This document shows, piece after piece, positions 17,246-25,715 of a stretch of DNA of 63,969 nucleotides. The notes under the pieces were generated by a model. It was given only the letters and a program-made list of their open reading frames with translations, was not told the origin of the DNA and searched no databases. Origin of the DNA: Oligoflexus sp. (GTDB lineage: Bacteria; Bdellovibrionota_B; Oligoflexia; Oligoflexales; Oligoflexaceae); assembly GCA_014378195.1 (NCBI GenBank), contig JACMOC010000053.1, forward strand, positions 1 through 63,969, read 5' to 3'. Each line of letters opens with the position of its first letter. Within the stretch, counting starts at the first letter, position 1. A program made the translations under genes and the position numbers.

Positions 17246-17283
17246 GAGCACCCCCAGGCGACTGGTGAGGTGCTCGTTTTTTT
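17246..17283 (+). terminator. Intrinsic terminator between amn and the coiled-coil gene
   Basis: Stem gagcacc/ggtgctc (17246-17252, 17269-17275) encloses a smaller ccag/ctgg stem, and seven T residues follow at 17277-17283. It ends only 25 bp before the next ATG, so it may act as an attenuator for that gene. Confidence 0.65.
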
Positions 17284-17307
17284 GATCACCACTAAGGAAC
17301 CCTAACC

Positions 17308-18189
17308 ATGTTGGAACTCATCCCTACTATTCTTGGCGCTGTTGCGGCTGCACTCTTTGTGTATGCCATGATTACCCGTAAGAACTGGCTCGAAACTAAA
17401 GCTTTGCTCACGGACACCTCGATCCGTTATGAGGCCGCTCTGCAGCAATCACAAAAGATCGAGCAGAATCTGAAAGCCCAGAAAGACATGATGGACAAAC
17501 TTCGCCAGCAGGCCCTCAAAGCCGACCGCTCTGCCGAAGATATTAAAAATAAATCCAGCGATGGCCGGCTCGAAATCCTGCGTCTTAAAACGGAATATGA
17601 TGCCGTGATGGAAAAAGCGAGTTCGCAAAAAGAACACCTCCTCGAGCAGGTTCAGGTTTTAACGCAGCAGCTTTCGGAAGCTGTTCGCGAGAAAAAACAA
17701 CTCGCCGACGAGCTTTCGACACTGATTCGCTCCGTGGATGATCGCGCACGCCAGATGAACGAAGCCAGCCGCAAAGAGCTTGCCGAAGTTCAGGTCCAGC
17801 TTTCGGCCGCTCGGCGGGAACGTCAAGGCGCTGAGTCGCAACTGGCCAAATTCAAACAGGAATCAGGCCTTGTTAAACCCGAAGAACTGAAACGCTGGCA
17901 GCTCAAAGTCGCTCGCCTCGAACAACTTTATGCCAGCATGAAAGGCCTGCGCGAGATGGCCGAAGAACGCAACGAGAACTGGGAGACCGCACTCCGGTAT
18001 TTCGCCCTTCATATACTCGGTAACAAATCTCCGGAAGCGACGGCGGAAGCCGCAAACATCGGCAGTTTAGTCGGCGCAGCGCTTGAAAAAATCGGCGCAA
18101 CTCTGGTCGATGACGACGAAGGCAAAACCGGGGAAGGCTTCAATCTCGCCCCGAGTTCATCAGAATTGGCGGCCGATAGTCTTTCATGA
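17308..18189 (+). CDS. Membrane-anchored coiled-coil protein, unknown function
   Basis: A 293-residue protein with one N-terminal membrane helix (about 4-23) and a long coiled coil (about 30-220) rich in Gln, Glu, Lys and Ala. A short acidic tail follows. The layout recalls RmuC-like or envelope-tether proteins, but no catalytic domain is present. Its stop overlaps the TrmH start by 4 bp (ATGA), so the two are translationally coupled. I recognise no named family. Confidence 0.8.
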   Translation: MLELIPTILGAVAAALFVYAMITRKNWLETKALLTDTSIRYEAALQQSQKIEQNLKAQKDMMDKLRQQALKADRSAEDIKNKSSDGRLEILRLKTEYDAVMEKASSQKEHLLEQVQVLTQQLSEAVREKKQLADELSTLIRSVDDRARQMNEASRKELAEVQVQLSAARRERQGAESQLAKFKQESGLVKPEELKRWQLKVARLEQLYASMKGLREMAEERNENWETALRYFALHILGNKSPEATAEAANIGSLVGAALEKIGATLVDDDEGKTGEGFNLAPSSSELAADSLS

Positions 18190-18890
18190 AAAAACCCGTT
18201 GATATGTTTATGGGCGAGAGCGACGGGATTCCCGATGCCTGGGAACTCCTCTCGGAACGCCTAAGCGAAGACCGCCGCAGCCGTATGATGCAGATCGTAA
18301 TGGACCGCACGGCCTATCTGAGGCTTTGCCTTCAGGATGTTCACGATCCCCACAACGTGGGCGCGTGTTTTCGAACTGCGGAAGCCAATGGCATTCAGTA
18401 CTGCGACTTCGTCAACCTCTATCAAAAGTTTCCCAAAACTTCGTCGACGGTAGCGCGCGGCGCCAATCACTGGCTCGATATCTCGCGTTTCAAAGACCAA
18501 AAGCTCTATCTCGAAGGTCTTAAAAGTCGCGGTTACAAGATAGCCGCGGCTTATCCTTCGGGCTCTGCCTACGAACTTGATAATCTCCCGATCGATCGGC
18601 CGCTCGTGGTTTTGCTAGGCAATGAAGCGGTCGGCCTCGACGATTCCTGGTCGGAACACATCGATTATCGCTTTTCCATTCCCATGTACGGAATGACCGA
18701 AAGTTATAACGTGTCCGTGTCCGCGGCGCTTATTCTTTACAGCCTTACACAGAGGTGTCGCGCGCAGGTCCCCTCGGACAAGTTTTTCCTCACCGAGAAA
18801 TCTCAACATTACCTGCTCAACCGATGGATGGCTCGCCACAGCCGTTCTTTAGCCAATGAACTCGACAATATGCGTCGCTCACGTTCGTGA
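18186..18890 (+). CDS. TrmH-family (SpoU) tRNA/rRNA 2'-O-methyltransferase
   Basis: A 234-residue SPOUT methyltransferase. Motif 1 is DVHDPHNVGACFRTAEA (about 51-67), motif 2 is LLGNEAVGLDD (about 143-153) and motif 3 is IPMYGMTESYNVSVSAAL (about 166-183), which form the trefoil-knot S-adenosylmethionine site. Length and the C-terminal helix are closest to TrmH, which methylates the ribose of G18 in tRNA. The exact target cannot be read from the sequence. ATGA overlap with the preceding coiled-coil gene. Confidence 0.85.
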   Translation: MKKPVDMFMGESDGIPDAWELLSERLSEDRRSRMMQIVMDRTAYLRLCLQDVHDPHNVGACFRTAEANGIQYCDFVNLYQKFPKTSSTVARGANHWLDISRFKDQKLYLEGLKSRGYKIAAAYPSGSAYELDNLPIDRPLVVLLGNEAVGLDDSWSEHIDYRFSIPMYGMTESYNVSVSAALILYSLTQRCRAQVPSDKFFLTEKSQHYLLNRWMARHSRSLANELDNMRRSRS

Positions 18891-18936
18891 GATCTGCTAC
18901 ATCTACTTGTCTGGTTTTATATTGAGGGGACTTACA

Positions 18937-19698
18937 GTGAAAGCGCAAAAACGGTTGTTCCATCTCGTCACGTTCCTCGTCTTTCTCCTTGCTGAAGGCT
19001 GCGTGACGCCAGCACCCGCACAATACGGTGTTCAGAAAGATCAGCTCGCTCATATCCCAGCTCGCATCGCGGTTTTGCCTTGTCGGAAGTGGCCGCAGGG
19101 AGCCCTTTACGCAACGCAGAAGAAACTTGAAATCACCGATGCCGAAGTTGGCAACCTCTGCACGAATCTCGATAAATACGTGCTCAGCGGCTTTGATGGC
19201 CAACCCTACATGCGCGGCATAAGCCCGGTCGTGGTCAAAAAACTTTTGGAACGAAATCCCAAAGGCTCACAGCTCGATCAACTCGAAAGCCTTTGGTTCC
19301 GTCCGAGTCAGGTCTGCGAAGCATGCCGTAATCCTACAAGCTATTATAAGGGCGTTGTCTCTTCACGAACCGATTGGCGTGAATGGTTGAGTGGCGTGAG
19401 TCGCGAAGCCACCAGCGCGGATGCAGTGCTCCTGCCGTTTGTCTCAGAGGCTCAGGGTGATGTTATCGACGATAGAGGCCTGTATTACGCGGTTCGGTCA
19501 GCACAACTCGTTTTGCTTTTGATCGATACCAACAATGGCGAACTCATCTGGGCCGGAACAAAGAAAGGCGAGATTAGGCTTCCGCTTTCTTCCAAACCCT
19601 CTGATCCAAAAGCGGTTGTCCTTCCGACTTGGGAAGAACTCGAAAAAAGAATTTTAGTTCCGGAAATCTGGGCCGAATTCCCTGGTCGCCAAGGCTAG
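18937..19698 (+). CDS. Lipoprotein of unknown function
   Basis: A 254-residue lipoprotein starting at GTG (18937), with GAGGGGA six bases upstream. The frame's first possible start at 18856 would lie inside TrmH. The signal peptide ends in lipobox LAEGC. The mature part has a compact alpha/beta pattern with two CxxC-like Cys pairs (VCEACRN) and resembles predicted lipoproteins of Myxococcota and Leptospira. No enzymatic motif is visible. Confidence 0.75.
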   Translation: MKAQKRLFHLVTFLVFLLAEGCVTPAPAQYGVQKDQLAHIPARIAVLPCRKWPQGALYATQKKLEITDAEVGNLCTNLDKYVLSGFDGQPYMRGISPVVVKKLLERNPKGSQLDQLESLWFRPSQVCEACRNPTSYYKGVVSSRTDWREWLSGVSREATSADAVLLPFVSEAQGDVIDDRGLYYAVRSAQLVLLLIDTNNGELIWAGTKKGEIRLPLSSKPSDPKAVVLPTWEELEKRILVPEIWAEFPGRQG

Positions 19699-19800
19699 AG
19701 GCCGAAGCGCTTAGGGCCCGGGGCGCTGGGCAGAACATTCCCCTCAAAGTGGTGGTATGCTGATATTGGAGTCAGATTCACGCGATTTGAGGGACTAATC

Positions 19801-20013
19801 ATGCGCTTCATCCTGGGTTTACAACTCGTCGTCACGCTTACCCTAACACTCACAGCCTGTGCTGGCATGGGTTCGACAAGTAAGGGCAATGACGACGGCT
19901 CGTCGCCGATCAATGCATCCGAAGAAAAAGATTACAAACGCGCAATCAACAAGTGCTACAAAACCGGCGGCTCACGCGTCGTTAAAGTCGAAGGCCAATT
20001 GATGTGCTACTGA
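19801..20013 (+). CDS. Small lipoprotein, 70 residues
   Basis: Starts MRFILGLQLVVTLTLTLTAC, a classic signal peptide with lipobox LTAC. The mature part is about 50 residues and hydrophilic, with two Cys (NKCYKTGG and MCY end) that may form a disulfide. Unknown function. It stands alone between two larger genes. Confidence 0.65.
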   Translation: MRFILGLQLVVTLTLTLTACAGMGSTSKGNDDGSSPINASEEKDYKRAINKCYKTGGSRVVKVEGQLMCY

Positions 20014-20160
20014 CTTAGCACAGAGACAGATAGTCCTGTAAAAAACCATCTTCTCGACATAGCGGGTTCGTCAAACACACTTTGACACCATGCAACTCGC
20101 TATTCTCTCCTCCACTGCGCCATCTCTGCAAGAAAAAGCCACCCGTTTCACGGCGTTAGC

Positions 20161-20188
20161 TTGCCAATTCTCGTCGTTCCAGTATGAT
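20161..20188 (+). promoter_or_regulatory. Candidate promoter of ndk
   Basis: TTGCCA (20161-20166) and TATGAT (20183-20188) are each five of six matches and 16 bases apart, about 57 bp before the ndk start. Confidence 0.5.
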
Positions 20189-20244
20189 TCAGACGCTTTT
20201 TTCCTTTCTCGGAGAAAGCTTACACATCACTGGAGGAACTCACC

Positions 20245-20664
20245 TTGGCTAAAGAATACACCCTCTCTATCATCAAGCCTGACGGCGTTGAGAGAAATCT
20301 CGTTGGTAAAATCGTTTCGCAATTTGAAGCGCAAGGCCTTACCGTTGCCGGCATCAAAAAAATCCAACTTTCCAAAAAAGCAGCTGAATCTTTTTACGGC
20401 GAACACCGTGAACGCGGATTCTTTGGTGAGCTCGTTGACTTCATGGTTCGCAGCCCTGTCGTTGTGATCGCTCTTCACGGAGAAGGTGCGATTCAGAAAA
20501 ACCGTGATACCATGGGCGCAACAAATCCAGCTCAAGCGGCTGAAGGTACAATTCGTAAGCTCTATTCGAAGTCGATCGGTGAAAACACAGTTCACGGTTC
20601 GGACTCGGTACAAGCTTCTGCACGCGAAGTCGGTTTCTTCTTTGCCGCTAGCGAACTCGTCTAA
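20245..20664 (+). CDS. ndk: Nucleoside diphosphate kinase
   Basis: A 139-residue enzyme that transfers the gamma-phosphate of ATP to other nucleoside diphosphates through a phospho-His. The start [19 protein letters not shown]-like loop ([10 protein letters not shown]) and the active-site His117 in NTVHGSDS are all present, and length is standard. The start is TTG at 20245 (GGAGG upstream), giving MAKEYTL, which fits the family N-terminus. It is followed 20 bp later by tex. Confidence 0.97.
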   Translation: MAKEYTLSIIKPDGVERNLVGKIVSQFEAQGLTVAGIKKIQLSKKAAESFYGEHRERGFFGELVDFMVRSPVVVIALHGEGAIQKNRDTMGATNPAQAAEGTIRKLYSKSIGENTVHGSDSVQASAREVGFFFAASELV

Positions 20665-20684
20665 CTCATACTGGAGCGGATCTT

Positions 20685-23153
20685 ATGATCAATCTCGTCG
20701 CCAAAATCTCGTCTGAACTCGGTTTGAAGGAATTTCAAGTACACAACTCCGTCAAACTCATGTTTGAAGAAGAGTGCACTATCCCTTTCGTGGCACGTTA
20801 CCGCAAAGAAATGACCGGAAGTATCGATGAAGTCGCATTGCGAGACATCCGAGACCGCTTCAACTATCTCACGGAGCTTGAGACGAACAAGGTGAAATAC
20901 CTGAAAGTCGTCGAAGAGCACTGCAAAAAAAGCCCTGAGCTCATGGCAAAATTTCCTGAGCTCAAGGCTAAATTTGAAAAAGTTGAAACGAAGCAAGAGC
21001 TCGAAGATCTCTATCTTCCATACAAACCAAAACGCCGCACGCGCGCTCAGATCGCCAAAGAAAAAGGCCTTGAGCCTCTTCTGGAACAAATCCTCGCGCA
21101 ATCGTCGAGCATCACGGATCTCCTCGCTATTGCACGGCCCTTTGTTACGCCAGCGGATTCCACAGTCGAAAAAGAATTGCGTGTCGTCGACGAAAAATCG
21201 GCTCTCGCAGGCGCGGCTGACATCTTTGCAGAACGCGTGGCTGAGACCGCTGAGCTGAGATCCCTGGTTCGCCAGATCTCGCTAGACAGTGGTGTTCTCG
21301 TCTCCAAAAAAATCGAAGGCGCGGAAGCCCTCGGCGAAGACGGCGAACCGGTCAAAGACAAAAAGATGAAAAAGACCGACCCGACCAAATACCAGAACTA
21401 CTTCGATTATCGCGAGCCGATCAGCAAAGCGGCTTCGCACCGCGTTATGGCCGTTCGTCGCGGCGAAGCGGAAAAAGTCCTTCGTGTTGCAATCGATGTC
21501 GATGCCGAACGTATCGTCAACGATCTCCGCACCTCGGCTCTTCAAGGCCGCAGCATGAGCCCCGAAGTCAAAGATTGGCTGAACTCGGTTATCGACGACT
21601 CTTATCGTCGTCTCCTCAGTCCTTCCATCGAAACAGAACTTCGTTTATCTCTCAAACAAACAGCAGAGACCGAAGCAATTCGAGTGTTCTCGGAAAACCT
21701 CGAGAACCTTCTCCTACTTCCTCCTATACCGAATCATGTGGTTATGGGTGTTGACCCGGGCCTGCGTACCGGCTGCAAGTTTGCCATCATCAATGAGACG
21801 GGCAAGCTCCTCCACAGCACTACGATCATGACTGATCTTGGTGATCGCGAGACCAATAAAACTGCCAGCGCGAAAAACGAAGTCGCCCGCATGCTCAAAT
21901 CCTTCGACGTGAAATATATCGCCGTCGGCAACGGAACAGGAAGCCGGGAGATCATGCGTCTGATCGCGGCCGTTCTTAAAGAACAAGAGATGCACGACAT
22001 CAAACGCCTCGTCGTCAATGAAGCCGGCGCCTCGGTTTATTCAACGATGGACATCGCCCGCGAAGAATTCCCAGACCTCGATCCAACGATTCGTTCGGCA
22101 GTGAGTATCGCACGTCGTCTGCAGGATCCACTTGCCGAGCTCGTGAAGATCGATCCTCGTTCGATCGGCGTTGGTCAGTACCAGCACGATGTGAACGTAA
22201 CGAAACTCAAAACCAGTCTTGAAGAAGTGGTTGAGAGCTGCGTTAACCGTGTTGGCGTCAACATCAATACAGCGTCTTACAAACTTCTATCTTACGTATC
22301 GGGTATCGGTGGGACGCTTGCCAAAAGCATCGTCGCCAAACGCGATAAAGATGGCAAATTCAAGAGCCGCAAAGATTTGACAGCGGTGACCGGCCTCGGT
22401 CCTAAGGTATTCCAACAGGCTGCCGGTTTCCTTCGTGTTCCCGAGTCGGCAAACCCTCTTGATAACTCTTCGGTCCACCCGGAGACCTACGAGACCCTTG
22501 ATCAGATCGCCAAAGATCAAAACAAAGAACTCAAAGATATCATCGGCAACAAAGCGATCGTCGAAGCGATTCCTTTGGAGCGATATGTGAGCGAAAAAGT
22601 CGGTATGCCGACCCTTCGCGATATCGCGGCCGAACTCCTTAAGCCAGGTCGTGACCCTCGTGAAGATGGTTCACGCCTGATGTATTCTGACGACGTGGCC
22701 GAGATCGAAGATCTCAAAGTCGGCATGATCCTTCCCGGCACCGTTACGAACGTGACCAACTTTGGTGCGTTTGTTGATATCGGTGTTCACCAGGATGGAC
22801 TTGTCCACATCAGCGAACTCGCTGACCATTTCGTCGATGATCCGGCAAAAGTTGTTTCGGTCGGCGAAGTGATTCAAATTCGCGTGATCGAAGTCGACGT
22901 TCAACGACGCCGCATCGGTCTTTCCCGTCGCCTCGAAGGCAATAAGCCACAGCAGGCCGCAGCTCCTACGCCGGCTCGTGAAGGCGCACAGAGCGCGCGT
23001 CCACTGTCACAAAACAGTGATCGCGGCCCTCTCAAACCTCGGCAATCGCAAGGTGGAAGTACCGCCCGTGGATCGAGCTCGCAAGCGCCCGCAGTGCCTG
23101 CGAAAAAATTCACCATGGACGACCTTCTGTCGAAGTTCAATCAAAGGAAATAA
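20685..23153 (+). CDS. tex: Tex, RNA-binding transcription accessory protein
   Basis: An 822-residue protein. An N-terminal helical/HTH part precedes a YqgF-like RNase H fold (about 350-470, GVDPGLRTGCKFA), a tandem helix-hairpin-helix region (about 530-590, SGIGGTLAKSIVA) and a C-terminal S1 RNA-binding domain (about 680-752, NVTNFGAFVDIGVHQDGLVH). The last 70 residues are a disordered Gln/Ser/Pro-rich tail, which is common. Length and order are canonical. Its homologues act on RNA during transcription and translation. The next gene begins 3 bp after the stop. Confidence 0.97.
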   Translation: MINLVAKISSELGLKEFQVHNSVKLMFEEECTIPFVARYRKEMTGSIDEVALRDIRDRFNYLTELETNKVKYLKVVEEHCKKSPELMAKFPELKAKFEKVETKQELEDLYLPYKPKRRTRAQIAKEKGLEPLLEQILAQSSSITDLLAIARPFVTPADSTVEKELRVVDEKSALAGAADIFAERVAETAELRSLVRQISLDSGVLVSKKIEGAEALGEDGEPVKDKKMKKTDPTKYQNYFDYREPISKAASHRVMAVRRGEAEKVLRVAIDVDAERIVNDLRTSALQGRSMSPEVKDWLNSVIDDSYRRLLSPSIETELRLSLKQTAETEAIRVFSENLENLLLLPPIPNHVVMGVDPGLRTGCKFAIINETGKLLHSTTIMTDLGDRETNKTASAKNEVARMLKSFDVKYIAVGNGTGSREIMRLIAAVLKEQEMHDIKRLVVNEAGASVYSTMDIAREEFPDLDPTIRSAVSIARRLQDPLAELVKIDPRSIGVGQYQHDVNVTKLKTSLEEVVESCVNRVGVNINTASYKLLSYVSGIGGTLAKSIVAKRDKDGKFKSRKDLTAVTGLGPKVFQQAAGFLRVPESANPLDNSSVHPETYETLDQIAKDQNKELKDIIGNKAIVEAIPLERYVSEKVGMPTLRDIAAELLKPGRDPREDGSRLMYSDDVAEIEDLKVGMILPGTVTNVTNFGAFVDIGVHQDGLVHISELADHFVDDPAKVVSVGEVIQIRVIEVDVQRRRIGLSRRLEGNKPQQAAAPTPAREGAQSARPLSQNSDRGPLKPRQSQGGSTARGSSSQAPAVPAKKFTMDDLLSKFNQRK

Positions 23154-23156
23154 AGA

Positions 23157-24035
23157 ATGGCGGTAAGTCTTCCGGTAAAAATCGGCATAATCGGTGGGTC
23201 TGGCATTTACCAGATGCCAGGCGTGGAGCTCGTGAAGGAACATGCGATCAGCACACCGTTCGGTGAGCCGAGCGATAAGGTGATCGAAGGCAAACTTCAT
23301 GGCCGTACCGTTTACTTTCTTCCGCGCCATGGCAAAGGCCATCGTTTTACGCCGTCGGAAGTCAATTATCGCGCGAATATCTACGCGCTCAAATCATTGG
23401 GCGTGACCCATGTGCTGGCGGTTAGCGCCGTCGGCATCATGAAAGAACACATCAAACCCGGTGATATGGTCATCCCTGACCAGATCTTCGACCGCACGAA
23501 AGGCAAACGAGCCGAGACCTTTTTCGGAGACGGCATCGTTGGCCATTTTGAATTTGCGGACCCTTTCGATGCTGAGTTTTCAAAATGGATCGAAAAGGCC
23601 GCGCGTTCGGTTACCGACCGCGTGCATTTCGGGGGCACTTACGTGTGTATGGAAGGTCCTGCCTTCTCGACCCGCGCCGAGTCCCATCATTACCGCGAAA
23701 CTCTGCGTCCGGCCATCATCGGTATGACGGCGATCCCCGAAGCGAAACTCGCGCGTGAAGCCGAGATGTGTTACGGAATGCTCGCACTCGCAACCGATTA
23801 TGATTGCTGGCACGAAGGCGAAGATGATGTTTCGGTGGAAGCAGTCCTCGCCGTTCTTAAAGGCAACGGCGAAAAAGCCAACAACATCGTAAAAGCTCTC
23901 GTCAAAGAGCTGCCTGAGCACCATGAAAGCCGCATCTTCAGCATCGGCGCTTATGCGATCATGACTGCGCGTGAATTGATTCCGGAGCACCGCAAAAAAG
24001 CTCTCGCTCTGCTTTGGGGTAAATACCTTGGCTGA
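23157..24035 (+). CDS. mtnP: S-methyl-5'-thioadenosine phosphorylase
   Basis: A 292-residue trimeric-type purine phosphorylase that converts methylthioadenosine and phosphate into adenine and methylthioribose-1-phosphate. Motifs: GIIGGSGIYQ (about 9-18), FLPRHGKGH, the phosphate/ribose part YVCMEGPAFSTRAESH and the base-binding ATDYDCWHE. The Asp of that motif fits an adenine-type base. In an operon after tex and directly before the thioesterase gene, whose TTG start overlaps this stop by 8 bp. It feeds methionine salvage. Confidence 0.95.
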   Translation: MAVSLPVKIGIIGGSGIYQMPGVELVKEHAISTPFGEPSDKVIEGKLHGRTVYFLPRHGKGHRFTPSEVNYRANIYALKSLGVTHVLAVSAVGIMKEHIKPGDMVIPDQIFDRTKGKRAETFFGDGIVGHFEFADPFDAEFSKWIEKAARSVTDRVHFGGTYVCMEGPAFSTRAESHHYRETLRPAIIGMTAIPEAKLAREAEMCYGMLALATDYDCWHEGEDDVSVEAVLAVLKGNGEKANNIVKALVKELPEHHESRIFSIGAYAIMTARELIPEHRKKALALLWGKYLG

Positions 24036-24483
24036 GGCTGGGACTATAAAGGGGAGCATCCTGCTCCCCGTTTACTACGAAGACACCGATCTCTCGGGCT
24101 TTGTTTATCATGCCAACTACCTTAAGTTTTTTGAACGCGCGCGCGAGCACGTGATCGGCGTGCGTTTCCTTAAAGAGCTTTTTGATCAGGGCGCTCATTT
24201 TGTGGTGCATAAATGCAGCCTCGAATTTCGCTCGCCGGCTCGTCACGGCGATCAGCTTTTGATTGAATCAACGGGACACTACTCACGTTCGCCCGCGATC
24301 AACTTTGAGCAAAACGCTTATGTAATCCATGAAGGCCAAAAACGGGTTGCCGTTCTCGGACAGATCAGTATCGTTGTGATCAGTGCCGATAACCGCCCGA
24401 TTCGTATGCCGGATTCGATCATTAAAAAGTTTGCTACTCATGATAACGACAGCGTACTCGACCTCAGTGGTTATAACTCGTGA
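24028..24483 (+). CDS. 4HBT-family acyl-CoA thioesterase (YbgC-like)
   Basis: A 151-residue hotdog-fold thioesterase. YYEDTDLSGFVYHANYLKFF (about 16-35) is the YbgC/4HBT signature, with the catalytic Asp in YEDTD. TTG at 24028 overlaps the mtnP stop by 8 bp and is preceded by a GGGG-type ribosome site. YbgC often accompanies tol-pal, which is not here. It hydrolyses acyl-CoA, with substrate not readable. Confidence 0.85.
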   Translation: MAEAGTIKGSILLPVYYEDTDLSGFVYHANYLKFFERAREHVIGVRFLKELFDQGAHFVVHKCSLEFRSPARHGDQLLIESTGHYSRSPAINFEQNAYVIHEGQKRVAVLGQISIVVISADNRPIRMPDSIIKKFATHDNDSVLDLSGYNS

Positions 24484-25703
24484 ACAGCGAGGCCCGTTAT
24501 CGCGCACTGATTTCCTTTCTCTTGCGCCACCAATCCATCTGGTTCCAATCGATCCTTCAGAACTGGCCTGCCTCACAAGAGGCCTATCCAGAGGCGTGGC
24601 TCGCCTGGATCGAAGGTTTGGACGCAGATGACCAACGCGCTTTTGGAGACGAACAGCGAGTTGAGGGAATGCCTACGGATCTGCTTGCGCTCCTCAGGAC
24701 ATGCGCGGAATTCTGCGAATGGAATCAGCTTCTCGAAATGCACAGGCTCGACGATCTTGACATCCAAGGTCTGAATCTCAAAAAACAGCACGAAATCCAG
24801 CGTCTTTTGCCCCTGCTCGCCAGGGAAGCGGGCGGGATAAAACACGCTGTCGATATCGGAGGCGGCATGGGACACCTGGCCCGTCTCTGTGTGAAAACAT
24901 TCGGCTGGACGTTTCATAGTATCGACAAGGACGCCGTGTTGCAGGAGAAAGGCCGCTGGTGGCTGAAACGCAGTCGTGGTCTTGATCGGGAAAAACTTAG
25001 GTTCGTCAATGCGACCTTTTCAGACCAGGCAGCGCCTGATATTGACAGACTCTTCGCGGAGCCCTCGACATTGTCCCTTGGACTGCACACCTGCGGCCCT
25101 CTCGCGCTCAGTCAGTTTCAGAAAAGCTTAGAGTCGCGAACGCTCGTCAATTTCGGTTGTTGTTACGATAAGATGGATCGCACGCGCGATTTGAATCAAT
25201 CTCGAACAGCAAAAGAGCTGAATCTACCGTGGTCTCAAGCGGCGCTTTTTTTGGCGACACGAAGCCGGAAGGGTATGACGGACGAAGAGTTCACTCTGCT
25301 TAAACGCGTAAATGCTTATCGGTTTAGTTTTGACCTTTATATAAGGCAGCAGTGGCCTGAACTGGGATTTGTTATTGCGGGTGATGCCCCCAAAGCGCTT
25401 TATCTTGGGTCTTTTGCGACCTATGCCCTGGACCGTATCACGCACCTCAAGCTCGATCATGAGCCTACTGGCGATGTCCTCGAATCCTTCTACAGATCGC
25501 CTTCTATTCAAAAAGAGGCCACTGCGATTTTTGCGGCTCATCTCATTCGCAATCTTTTTGCGCGGCCGCTCGAGATCGCAATTCTGCTCGATCGAGCGCT
25601 TTGGCTTGAAGAGCATGGCTTTGCCGTTGAACTCCTGCAGGTTTTTGATCGGCAGCTTTCTCCGCGTAACATAGCCCTCGTCGCCCGATCGAAAGCCCGC
25701 TGA
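24480..25703 (+). CDS. METTL25/RRNAD1-like methyltransferase
   Basis: A 407-residue protein. The S-adenosylmethionine site is at VDIGGGMGHLARLC (about 124-137), followed by GLHTCGPLA (about 200-208) and NFGCCYDKM (about 224-232). These three blocks match the METTL25 group (PF13679 type). Eukaryotic homologues methylate RNA or protein His, but the bacterial role is unknown. GTG at 24480 overlaps the previous stop as GTGA. It is the last gene of the ndk/tex/mtnP run and ends 12 bp short of the convergent AsmA-like gene. Confidence 0.75.
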   Translation: MNSEARYRALISFLLRHQSIWFQSILQNWPASQEAYPEAWLAWIEGLDADDQRAFGDEQRVEGMPTDLLALLRTCAEFCEWNQLLEMHRLDDLDIQGLNLKKQHEIQRLLPLLAREAGGIKHAVDIGGGMGHLARLCVKTFGWTFHSIDKDAVLQEKGRWWLKRSRGLDREKLRFVNATFSDQAAPDIDRLFAEPSTLSLGLHTCGPLALSQFQKSLESRTLVNFGCCYDKMDRTRDLNQSRTAKELNLPWSQAALFLATRSRKGMTDEEFTLLKRVNAYRFSFDLYIRQQWPELGFVIAGDAPKALYLGSFATYALDRITHLKLDHEPTGDVLESFYRSPSIQKEATAIFAAHLIRNLFARPLEIAILLDRALWLEEHGFAVELLQVFDRQLSPRNIALVARSKAR

Positions 25704-25715
25704 TCACCAGAGTTC